Below, one piece after another: positions 34,277-44,565 of a DNA stretch of 64,000 bases. The stretch spans positions 12,057,113-12,121,112 of the forward strand of contig OY288261.1 in assembly GCA_958450325.1 (NCBI GenBank). The letters are read 5' to 3'. Source of the DNA: Agrostemma githago. Lineage: Eukaryota; Streptophyta; Magnoliopsida; Caryophyllales; Caryophyllaceae. The notes under the pieces are model-generated. The model did not search any database and had not been told where the DNA came from. It was given only the letters and a program-made list of their open reading frames with translations. Position 1 is the stretch's first letter; each line of letters begins with the position of its first letter. The position numbers and the translations under genes were made by a program.

Positions 34277-35853
34277 AGACCAAAAAAGAAATTACAAACT
34301 ACTACTACTAGCTAGAATATGCTAAGCCGATACGGGGCAATTAACGGGCCCGCTCCGTCCCTTCAACTCACATCGGAATACCCATGAGGTAGAGTACTCC
34401 CATGCAAGGCAAGTTGGGGCTTGCTCAAAATAGTGGATGCGACTAAACACACAAAAAAACATAACACGAAAGAATACACGTATCCAAAGCAAAAATAAAA
34501 CACCGAATCCCTCATCGAGACGGCGGGGAAGACACCGATTACTTACCTAAAACAATAATAAACTTCCAACATAAATCACCCATGTAAACAAGGACCAAAG
34601 CCTAATACTATGACAATTAAGCAATAAAGATGTTGATAACTTAGCTAGGTCCTCCTAATCTTCTAAAGAGGTACTACGGGGCGTTAAATGGAGTGGAAAA
34701 AGTGAACCATGGATTCGTTCGACACTGTAGGTAGGTGCAGTCCCGCTCTCTTTGGCTAAGCCAAGAGGGTCGTTCCAAACTCGAATTTCCTAAATTAGCC
34801 CAAATAAAAGGTGGAGTGTTTACAATTATTGGGATGGATCGACTAATCACCGCTATCTTCCTACCTCGGGACTCGGTCCTCTAGTTGGCACTTCACGGCG
34901 ACGAATCGATCAAAGGGCTTTTTTTTGAAGGAGACGTTTTTGATGATACGATTTTCATTTGAAGCTCATTTTCTCTCCTTTGTTTTTCATATTTTTTGTG
35001 CCCTTTTCTCTTGCTTTGGTTTGCTCTTTTTGGCTTTTTGATGTGGTTTGAAACCAAGCTTGGAGATTATTTTTGTTTAAACTTATTGTGGTGATGTATA
35101 GGTGGAGGAAAAATAGGTAATCGATAACGCGCGCCATTCCCGGATAACCCACTAAGAGGCGGAAAGAATTTGGACTAAAGGTGCAATGGTCATTCGAGCA
35201 AGGTCACCTAGAAAACGGGATGCGGGAACCAAGGCCTAGCTCCTCTATGGGTGGTCAAGGTGGTCAAATTCAAACCCCGAAGTAAACCTCTAGTAGAAAA
35301 GGTGGACTCAAGCTAAAAGATCAACAAATTCATTGCCTTAGAGTCATTCTACTAGATTAAGGTCCAAAATCTACAATGGAATGTAAACTCTTGTAAAAGG
35401 TTTGTAATCGGGTTTTCGAAAAGTTTTAATCCTAGACACACTATACAAAAGCAAAAGGAACACACGAAAAGGAAAGGGGAAATAAAAAAAACACAAGTAA
35501 GGTCATGTACTCCATACTCCATCTTCATACAAGCACACAATCAACCACAACACCCAAAATGCTCACTTCGAGAGCCTCCAATAGCAACAACCTATCCCCT
35601 CTACAAAAGTAAAGAAGAAAGAAGGAAGGAAATTACCAAGCGTGTGCTTTCATAATCTCTTTAAATCGTGCTATTAAGGTGGTGGTTACCTGTAAGAGAA
35701 GAGAACAAGACCGTACACGGGACACGAAAACATAACGAGAAACAAGAGAAGAAAAGAAAAAGAAAAAGAAAAGAAAAATGTTTTTGATTTTTCGAATTTT
35801 TCAAATTTTTATGGATTTTGAAATGATTTTTGAAAAATAAAAGATAGTAGACT
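34277..35853 (-). other. Element C 3' untranslated region
   Basis: Non-coding AT-rich stretch between the two polypurine-like tracts. Contains blocks shared with element B (around 34630-34795 and 35160-35330). The A- or T-rich ORFs here have low-complexity products and are not genes. Confidence 0.65.
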
Positions 35854-35891
35854 CCTCCCCACACTAAAACAGTACATTGTCCTCAATGGAC
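35854..35891 (-). promoter_or_regulatory. Hairpin plus upstream polypurine-like tract, element C
   Basis: On the - strand: stem GTCCATTG / CAATGTAC (one mismatch) with AGGA loop, then TGTTTTAGTGTGGGGAGGAG. Equivalent of the upstream tracts in A and B. Confidence 0.6.
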
Positions 35892-36061
35892 AAGTAAAGA
35901 ACGAAAAAGACGGAAAAGAAAAATAAGAAAAAAAATTTGGATTTTTTTTATTTTTCTAATGTTTTTGGATTTTTATAGTTTTTTGTGAATGTTTTTGGAT
36001 TTTTCGAAATTTTTTGAGAAAAGAAAAAGGAAATAACAAAAAGAAAACGATAAAGGGTGGC

Positions 36062-36276
36062 GGGCCTCGGTGCAATCACATCACCTAGACCCTAGCCAAG
36101 TGGCTAAGAAAAGGAGAATGAAAATGAAGTAGAAGAAAAGAAATTAAAATGAAAGGGTGGAAAATTGGGCGTAGGTGTAGTCACATCACCTAGCCCGGAT
36201 TAAGAAATATTGAGAGAGATGATTAAAATTTGGATTTTTCAAAAGGTCAATGGCGTAATTACGTCGCCTAAAGACC
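36062..36276 (-). other. Three hairpins with conserved nine-base loops, element C
   Basis: On the - strand, loops are ACGTAATTA (36256-36264, stem GGCG/CGCC plus outer GGTC/GACC), ATGTGACTA (36178-36186, stem GGGCTAGGTG with one bulge on the partner) and ATGTGATTG (36073-36081, stem GGTG/CACC plus outer pairs). Same loop length and pattern (A-Y-K-T-R-A-Y-T-R) as in element B, with different stems. Confidence 0.65.
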
Positions 36277-36728
36277 GAGAGCAAGACCAAGGCCGCTTCG
36301 GCCGCAAAAATTGGATAGTGGGACAATTGGACAACTTGCAAATTTGGTTCGAGGTAAAACAATCACAATGATTATAACAATGATGAAACAAGGAACAAGG
36401 AACGAAATCAATCCAACGACATGCAATTATAGATGATTAAAGACTCACCGACCCAATCCACACACATACACAACACACACACACACACCACACTACCTAC
36501 CGACTCCGGGAGAGGGTCTAAATTGGATAATCGTTCGACGCGAAAGAAGCCGTCAGAGACCTGGGATAGGGTTGTGTGCCCTCGGTGGGTTCTAACTCAC
36601 AAAGGTCGTAGATCGTACAACCCTCGGGTAACGTGTAGTGCGCATACTCCCAAACTTTCATTCCTCCCAATTCAGTCTCGTTCAGTCGGAATTCACCGGG
36701 ACCTAAAGGTAGGTCCCAATTGTGTCAA

Positions 36729-37560
36729 TTATAGATATTGGTTCGGTGTGTGTTGGGGACTATTTAAAGCACGATCATGGCTAATAGAGACAAGGCGATG
36801 ATCGGGTACATTAAAGATCCAAGTCGGAAGATAGGCCTCGTCAAGCCAGACAGAGTTGTCAAGTGGAATAAGGTGGTTGGTCGCATAACCCAAGTTGGCC
36901 TCAATTAAGGTCACAAGACCTCCACAGTCTACAAAAGGGCGTTGAGCAACAATAATTCGGTGAAAATGCAACGCTACGACAAGTGGTAGGTCTAAGGGGT
37001 TAGGGTTACCAAGCAAGGAGTCACAAATCAATTGCAAGAAGCACACATCAAGATTAATAATATTATCGGTAGATGGTAACAGGCAGTGGGAGAGTATTTC
37101 GGAGAAGTAACGAATTGCGGGGTTACGGATTTCGGAGGTAAAGTTTGAATCAGACTCGAAATCTCGTTGACCACGTGCTATGCACCTCCAAAGGTATCTT
37201 CTAGACGCACTAGCTTGTAAATCACTCGGAGGTTTACTAAATCCGGTACCCGATGAGGGTAAGCCTGAAGCTAGGCCAAACTCGGAAGTAGTCAAACAGT
37301 GAGTTTTACCGAATAATCTAAATTTAAACTCTCTTGGTGTGGTCGGGTTATCGATAGTAAAGGTTCCCAGGAACTCGCTATTCCTAAATTTTCCATTGTG
37401 AATGGACAAGACCACCTAGTACTCTGAAAGGTCATTTCAGAGAAGGTTTGAGCTAAAGGGGTATTTGACAAGGTAAATATTTGGGCTTAGAAGATTTAGA
37501 AAGTGTAGAAGTCGAAGCCATACCTTGCTTTCGAGCGGCTCGTTGAGCCCTTGTCTCCAT
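36729..37560 (-). pseudogene. Athila env-like ORF of element C
   Basis: The long open part runs 37415-36729 (228 aa) and includes EFKFRLFGKTHCLTTSEFGL, like the downstream ORF of Athila elements. A basic N-terminus (METRAQRAARKQG) starts at ATG 37560 in another frame, so at least one frameshift separates them, plus a stop. An AG splice-acceptor-like tract (GATTCTTGCAAG) lies just upstream, as in element A. No membrane segment is obvious. Confidence 0.55.
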
Positions 37561-37866
37561 AATAATATTAACCTTGCAAGAATCTTTGCTTCACCTTCTT
37601 CAAGAACCCAAAATTATCACCCAAGATGGAGTAGAAATTATGAATGGAGGTTTGAATGTAGTTGGGGTATGGAAGGTGGTTGTGATATTATGAGGGGTTA
37701 AAAGGTGGAATGAAGAGTGAGGTAAAAAAGTGATATAAATAAGGGTGGTTGAGGAGGGAAATGAAAAGTTTTAAAGTGATTGGTAAAAATTTGGTGTAAA
37801 ATTTTTGGAGGGAAAGTTATGTGGGGTAAATGTGAAGGAGGGAATTGATAGTGTAGTGAGTAAATA

Positions 37867-38196
37867 GGGTATAGGTGATCGATCCATGTCGCCGGGTGAA
37901 GTTTCACCCGGTCAAGCACCGTCGGGTGAAATTTCACCCGACGGGTTTTCGTCGTGAAAAGCAATTCTGCCAACGTTTTCCACCGGGTGAAATTTCACCC
38001 GGTGAGATTCCCATCGGGTAAAATTTCACCCGACGGGTTTTCGTCGTGAAAAGCAATTCTGCCAACTTTATCCACCGGGTGAAATTTCACCCGATGAGAT
38101 TCCCGACGGTGACTTCGTCAATCCTGGCAAATATGGCAATTTTTCGTAGGGCGAAGTTTCGCCCGGTCAAGTCTCACCGGGCAAAGTTTCGCCCGG
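37867..38196 (-). promoter_or_regulatory. Internal palindrome array and TATA-like box, element C
   Basis: Seven palindromes of the CCGGGTGAAATTTCACCCGG type at 37892-37911, 37922-37941, 37983-38002, 38014-38033, 38075-38094, 38149-38166 and 38177-38196. A 92-bp unit is tandemly duplicated (37922-38013 and 38014-38105). On the - strand the array is followed by CTATACCC (37867-37874) and then the env-like ORF. The same palindrome lies in the C LTR. Promoter role is inferred. Confidence 0.5.
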
Positions 38197-38505
38197 CGGT
38201 CTTCTTCGCTTTGTTTTTCCGCCTTGCCATTTCATGGCTCTTCAATAATTACCTAGAGATTCAAATAGCAACACAACTCACATTGCATAATCAATATCTC
38301 CCACAAACATGCTTGTGGTCTTTAATTTAAGCTCCATAACTCCTCCAGAAGCTTGATCTTCATCCAAATAAATGCTCCATTGTGAAATCCAAGTTCAACC
38401 ATTCTTCTCAAGCTAACAAAACTAACAAACTCAAAGAAATATGATACATATATACAAGGTGGTTGTTGAGGATACCACCAAACCTACATCAATTTTGAGA
38501 GGGGG

Positions 38506-39804
38506 TTAAACAACGCTCCCCAATGGGAGCTCACCAAACTTCACGGTAGCAAAGGTCTCACGAACGTGACCGGGATGATAAATCTTCAAACGTTGCCCGT
38601 TAACCATAAATTTCCCGGTTTCCGGGCTAGATATCTCTATTGAACCATATGGTTGCACCTTGGTCACTTTGAATGGACCCGACCATTTTGATTTCAACTT
38701 ACCGGGGAAGAGCTTAAAGCGAGAGTTTAAGAGTAATACCTTATCACCAATGGAGAAGTCCTTACGAAGTATTCGAGAATCGTGCCATTTGCGTGTTCGT
38801 TCTTTGTAGATCTTCGAATTCTCGTAGGCTTCAAGTCTTACTTCTTCCAATTCTTGTAGTTGGAGAAGGCGATTATTTCCTACAACACTCTCATCGAAGT
38901 TTAGCTCTTTGATTGCCCATTTGGCTTTGTGTTCTAATTCCACCGGTAGATGACAAGTTTTACCATACACAAGACGATAAGGAGTGGTTCCAATTGGCGC
39001 TTTGTAGGTCATTCTCAATGCCCAAAGGGCGTCATTTAATTTTAATGACCAATCCTTTCGGTGTGTATTCACAACTTTTTCCAAAATTCCCTTGATTTGA
39101 CGGTTGGAGATCTCGGCTTGCCCATTTGATTGAGGGTGGTAGGCTAAGGACATCTTGTGAGTGATACCATATTTCCTAAGAAGGTGTTCAAAGGTATCTT
39201 TCCTAAAATGAGAGTCTCCATAACTAATTATGGCTCTAGGCATACCGAATCTCGGGAAAATTACATTATTGAAAAGCTTGATTACAACCTTGGAGTCATT
39301 GGTGGGGGAAGCTACGGCCTCAATCCATTTTGAGACATAATCAACTGCTACTAGGATGTACTTGTTACCAAAAGAGGATGTGAACGGACCCATAAAATCA
39401 ATGCCCCAAACATCGAACAATTCAATTTCCAAGATAGGTTGAAGGGGAATCTCATTTCTTCTTGTAATATTGCCACTTCTTTGACATGCATCGCATGTGA
39501 GAATGAAAGCTCGAATGTCCTTGAACATGGAAGGCCACCAAAACCCGCTTTGGAGAACCTTGGCAATTGTCTTTTGGTTGGCCAAGTGTCCACCATAAGA
39601 TGTCGAGTGAAGGTGCTTCACAATATTATATCCTTCATCGGCCGTAACACATCGTCGGTAAATTCCATCTACACAACGGCGAAACAAATAAGGCTCGTCC
39701 CAATAATAGCGTCGGGCTTCATAACGTATTTCTTCCTCTCTTGCTTGGAATAATCGTCCGGAATATAATGAGACACTAAGAAATTGACGATATCGGCATA
39801 CCAA
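38506..39804 (-). pseudogene. Element C integrase (open frame, catalytic residue lost)
   Basis: Open for 432 codons. Zinc HHCC region (HLHSTSYGGH through CDACQRSGN), then FDVWGIDFMGPF (first Asp), AIISYGDSHF where the second catalytic Asp should be (D to Y), and NGQAEISNRQ (Glu). C-terminal KVLLLNSRFKLFPGKLKSKW is Athila-like. The first roughly 25 codons are out of frame with the true upstream sequence because of a frameshift near 39720. Predicted inactive despite the open frame. Confidence 0.88.
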
Positions 39805-41514
39805 GGTGTAATAGTATCAATGGCCATCAAGGCCTCATCTCCCATTGCTTCATTGATGGGAATACCATCTTCTTCATTGCTTTCTTTACCAACCGTTAGT
39901 CTACTAAGATGATCCGCTACCAAGTTCTCCGATTCGGCTTTGTCTTTAATCTCAATATCAAATTCTTGTAAAAGGAGCACCCACCGAAAGAGTCGGGACT
40001 TTGTCTCTTTTTTGGACATGCTGTAACGAATGGCCGTATGATCGGTATGAATAATGACTTTGGAACCGGTAACATAAGTTCAGAATTTCTCCATGGCATA
40101 TACAACGGCAAGCATCTCTTTTTCAGTTGTTGTGTACCTCGATTAGGCTTCATCTAGTGTTTTGCTTGCATAATAAATCACATGTAGCTTCTTATCAACT
40201 CGTTGTCCCAGAACGACACCAACGGCAAAATCGGATGCATCACACATGATCTCAAATGGAAGATTCCAATCGGGAGCTTTGATAATTGGTGTGGTAGTGA
40301 GAGCAGTCTTTATCCTGCAAAAGGCCTCAAGACACGAGTCATCAAAAACAAAAGGTGCATCTTTCATAAGAAAAGAAGTCAAAGGCTTGGCAATCTTAGA
40401 AAAGTCTTTAATAAATCGTCTATAAAAACCGACTTGACCTAGAAAACTCCTCACTCCTTTGAAATTTGTAGGCGGTGGCTAGTTCTCAATCACGGAGACT
40501 TTCGGCTTATAACCTTCAACTTCTCTATTAGAAAAAATATGACCTAGGACCTTGTTCAACTCCTCTATTAGAAACAATATGACCTTGTTCGACCATAAAA
40601 TGACATTTCTCCCAATTTAAAACAAGTCTTACTCTTCACATCTAGCTAACACTTGATCAAGATTTTCAAGGCAAGAATCAAAAGATGTACCATGGACACT
40701 AAAGTCATCCATAAAAACTTCCATGGATTTTTCAATAAAATCGGAGAAAATAGCCATCATACATCTGTGAAACGTTCCCGGCGCATTACACAATCCAAAT
40801 AGCATCCTTCTATAAGCATAGGTGCCATAGGGACATATGAAAGTGGTCTTCTCTTGGTCATCGGGGTGAATGGGAATTTGAATAAATCCGGAACGACCAT
40901 CGAGGAAACAAAAATAAGAATGATGCGCCAATCTTTCAAGCATTTGATCAATAAAGGGAAGGGGAAAATGGTCTTTTATGGTGGCTGTGTTCAATTTTTG
41001 ATAGTCTATACACATGCGCCAACCGATAATAGTCCTAGTAGAAATTGACTCACCCTTTTCTCCTTTCACAACCGTCATTCCGCCTTTTTTCGGCACAACT
41101 TGTACGGGGCTAACCCATTTACTTCCGGTTATAGGGTATGTAATGTTAGCCTCATACGACTTGAGGACTTCCTTCATGACAACCTCTTTCATGGTGGGGT
41201 GGGGTTCAATCTACGTTGACCTCAACCGAAGGACGGTGGTCATCATCAAGGATGATCCTATGCATACAAACATTTGGGCTTATGCCTTGGAGGTCGGCAA
41301 TGCTATACCTGATGGCCTTTTTGTGCTTTCTCAAAACAATCAAAAGTTTTTTCAATTGAGGACCATCAAGTGTGGCATTGACGATAATGGGATAATTAGT
41401 TCCTTCAAGAAAAGCATATTTGAGGGAAGAGGGGAGTGGTTTAAGTTCAAGATTAGGAGGAGAAGATACCATACTCTTACCCACCGGTAGTGGTTCTACC
41501 TTTTCTTCATGCAT
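39669..41514 (-). pseudogene. Element C reverse transcriptase and RNase H
   Basis: Order on the - strand: KPLPSSLKYAFL, then KWVSPVQVVPKKGG, WRMCIDYQKLN, RMLFGLCNAPGTFH, and an intact catalytic FMDDFSVHG (near 40700), then RSFLGQVGFYRRFIKDFSKI. RNase H follows with CDASDFAVGVVLGQR, TTEKEMLAVVYAMEKF and HTDHTAIRY. Frame changes near 41210 and about 40450-40630 and stops near 40140 and 40080 break it. Confidence 0.87.
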
Positions 41515-41663
41515 ACATTCTTCTTCAAGAGGTGGAGAGTCAAATGGCTCATCTTATTGCTTATCATCATCTATCAAGCTATACTCAACCAAACTATCAA
41601 TAACTTCAATGGAATGCATTTGTTCAATCATTGGTTGTTCAAGAGCTTGAGAAAGGGAAAACT

Positions 41664-42755
41664 CTACCGACTCGGATCGTTCCCTATGTTAAATGACAAC
41701 TTTCCATTCTTAACATCAACTATAGTACCTCCGGTAGCCATAAAAGGTCGACCTAAAATAATGGGGGTAATAGTGTCTTCGGGAATATCCATGACAACAA
41801 AGTCGGAGGGGATGAAAAACTTACCAACTTGCACGGGTACATCCTCAAGTATTCCAAGTGGGTACTTGACGGACCTATCCGAAAGATGAATCGACATGCT
41901 AGTAGGTCTCATCTCCCCCACACTAAGTCTCTTGGCAATAGAATAGGGTAACAAACTAACACTAGCCCCTAGGTCACACAAAGCTTGATTAACAACAACA
42001 TTTCCAACCCGGCAAGGGATGGAAAAACTACCGGGATCCTCTAGTTTCTTTGGCATTTGATTCAAAAGAATGGCACTACATTGTGTCGTGAGAGAGACAC
42101 ATTCTTTGTCCTCTATTGTTCTCTTTTTGATCAAGACTTCTTTCAAAAACTTAGAATAAAGGGGCATTTGAGAAATTACCTCGGTGGGTAAAGCTAACTC
42201 CACTTTCTTCAACATATCCACAAAACGGCTAAATTGGGCATTCTCCTTATGTGTCTTAGCTCGTTCGGGAAAAGGAAATGGTGGGACAAAAGGGGGAGGC
42301 GGTGGAACATTGGATTCTTCTTCTTCTTCAGATAATCGCTCCGCCTCTTTCCTTTTTGCTTCTTCCGCTTCCATTTGCTCTTTCTTCTTTCTTTGTTCTC
42401 TTTGTTCATTCTCCGCATTTTGGAGGATATCAAACTCCGCTTGTATTCCCCGGTTTTGTTTTGGGGAAGTGGGAGATGATGCTTGTGGTGCACTTGGTTG
42501 ATTCACTTTGGATGTGGTGGTTTTGGTATTCAAGTTCAAGTTCTTGTATGGGTCCTCAAGTTCTTTGCCACCTCTCAAAATGATGGCATTTGCTTGGTGT
42601 GAAGGGTCTTTTGGGTTTTGGGGTTGCCCGGGCAAACCATGGGGTGGATGGATTGGGGCGGCTAAGGCTTTTTTTGCTTCTTGTGATTCCCAAACCTTTA
42701 GCCTTGCCTTGATATCTTGATGCTCACTCCATAATTGCCCAACGGCTCTTTGCAA
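41664..42755 (-). pseudogene. Element C gag tail and protease
   Basis: 363-codon open segment. N-terminal part is Pro/Gln-rich with an acidic-basic coiled stretch (EAKRKEAERLSEEEEESN). The protease region has DPGSFSIPC, the intact active site ALCDLGASVSLLPYSI and PIILGRPFMATGGTIVD. Retropepsin-like, processes Gag-Pol in the family. The segment is open but joined to broken gag and RT. Confidence 0.85.
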
Positions 42756-44439
42756 ATCATTAATGTTATCCCATTGAACTCCTCCTTGACGAAATTGAAA
42801 ATTGCTTGATTGGCCATAAGATTGAGAGGGTTGATTAAATGGTTGTTGATTGTAACCTTGATTTCCTTGAAAATTGCCTTGGAACCCTTGATTGTATCCA
42901 TGCTTGAAATGATTACCATGTTGATTTGGTAATTTTTATAATTGTTGGGAACATGGAAGTTGCTACCTTGTTGATTGAAGTTGCTCCTTTGATGAGGAGG
43001 CATGTATGGGGGCATCTTTGGAGGACCTTGGCTAAAGGGCCTTTGTTGACTTTGATTAAATGGCCTCGGTTGATTCCCTTGGGCACGTGGCATCGAATTT
43101 TGAACATTTTGATTTCCATGAGAAAAGTTAGGATGAAACCTTGTGTGGGCATTGTAAGTATTAGAAAAGGGATCAAATTGAGGTCTTTGCCCATACACTT
43201 GTATAGCTTGGACTTCATTTGGCTCTTCAAAATAAGTTTCTTCATTAGGAATACAAGAGTTAGAGTCGTGGCCGTAATTGCCACAATGATCACATTGAAC
43301 TTCCCATGTTAATTGCTTTGGAGGTGATGGTTGCCTTGGTGGAACACTCCCTTGAATTTGGTACATACCTCTAGGAGTAGGCTTAGAACTCATGACATCC
43401 ATTCTCTTTTTCAATTCTTCAACTTCCGCTTGAAGTTTCAATTCACTAGAACTCTTAGATGAGTTTACTTCAACTTTCTTTCTAGAATCCCTCGATTGAT
43501 CCATTCTAGAATCACTCATTGACATCTTCTCAATAAGATTCTTAGATGCCTCATCGGTGAGGGAAGAGAAATCTCCTCCGGCAACCCAATTGAGGTTCTC
43601 CTTGGTTCTCGATGAAAAGAGTGTTATAAAATGTTTGGGTTGTTAGCCAATCGGGTATTCCATGATGTGGACATTTGCGCAATAGATCTCTAAATATTTC
43701 CCAAGCCTCACTTAGGCTTTCAAATTCATCTTGCTTGAAGGTTTGTATCTCCATGTGATATTGGTTAGTCTTCTACGGCGGAAAATATTTCTCCAAGAAG
43801 GCATTAGATAATTGAGTCCATGTTGTGAATGTATTAGCGGGATGACCTTGAAGCCATCTACGAGCTCCATCTCTCAAGGTCTTTGGAAATAGCAAACGGT
43901 GCAATTGGCATGAAGTTAATCCATTAAGACGGGCTCCTACTAATTTTTCTTTAAATGAAGCAATGTGCTCTTGGGCATCTTCTTGATAAAAACCGCGAAA
44001 AATATCTTGTTGAACCGCGTTTGTCAAAGAGGCTTTCAATTCATATCTCTCGGGAATCTCTCCGAAATCAACGGGTGAAGGTGTTTCTTCTTGTGTAAGT
44101 TGAGAATGGGAACCTAGGGTCGCCATTGGTTGGATTGGTGGTGATGGTGGATTTGAATTTAGTTGATTTGGAAGGGGATGGATTTTGATTTGGTGGTAGT
44201 GTTCTTGGTGATGGCGGGGATGGTGGTGATTTTTGTGAAGTGGAAGGTATGGAAGGATTACTTGGAATGGGGTAGTGTGATGTAGAAGGTGTATGTGGTA
44301 GGATGGGATTAAGGTTAGGAGGTGATAATGAAGGATGTGGAATGATGATTGTTGAGTTATTTCCCCGAAAACGCAATGCTCTAAAAGTCATTTCCGGCTC
44401 CGGATCGAACCACAAGGACGATGACGTATTCCTGGGCAT
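42698..44439 (-). pseudogene. Element C gag
   Basis: Starts at ATG 44439 and crosses three frames. Capsid blocks are LHRLLFPKTLRDGARRWLQG and LSEAWEIFRDLLRKCPHHG. A CCHC knuckle (CDHCGNYGHDSNSC, near 43250-43295) is intact, followed by a Gln/Pro/Phe-rich tail. Frameshifts near 44100, 43560 and 42920. Confidence 0.85.
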
Positions 44440-44544
44440 AAAAACTCAATTAAACGGTATGAGTCCTAGCCCCTGACGGTACTAGGGAAGAGGGAGAAGA
44501 GAAAAGAACCAAACACAATAACTAAAAACAAAATAACTAGCCGT

Positions 44545-44562
44545 TCCCCGGTAACGGCGCCA
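44545..44562 (-). promoter_or_regulatory. Primer binding site of element C
   Basis: On the - strand TGGCGCCGTTACCGGGGA, tRNA-Asp complement with one mismatch, 3 bp after the 5' LTR. Confidence 0.87.
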
Positions 44563-44565
44563 TTT

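Noticed and set aside
37892..38196. CRISPR-like array from regularly spaced palindromes
   Set aside because: Plant nuclear retrotransposon context, no cas genes, and the spacing comes from a 92-bp tandem duplication.
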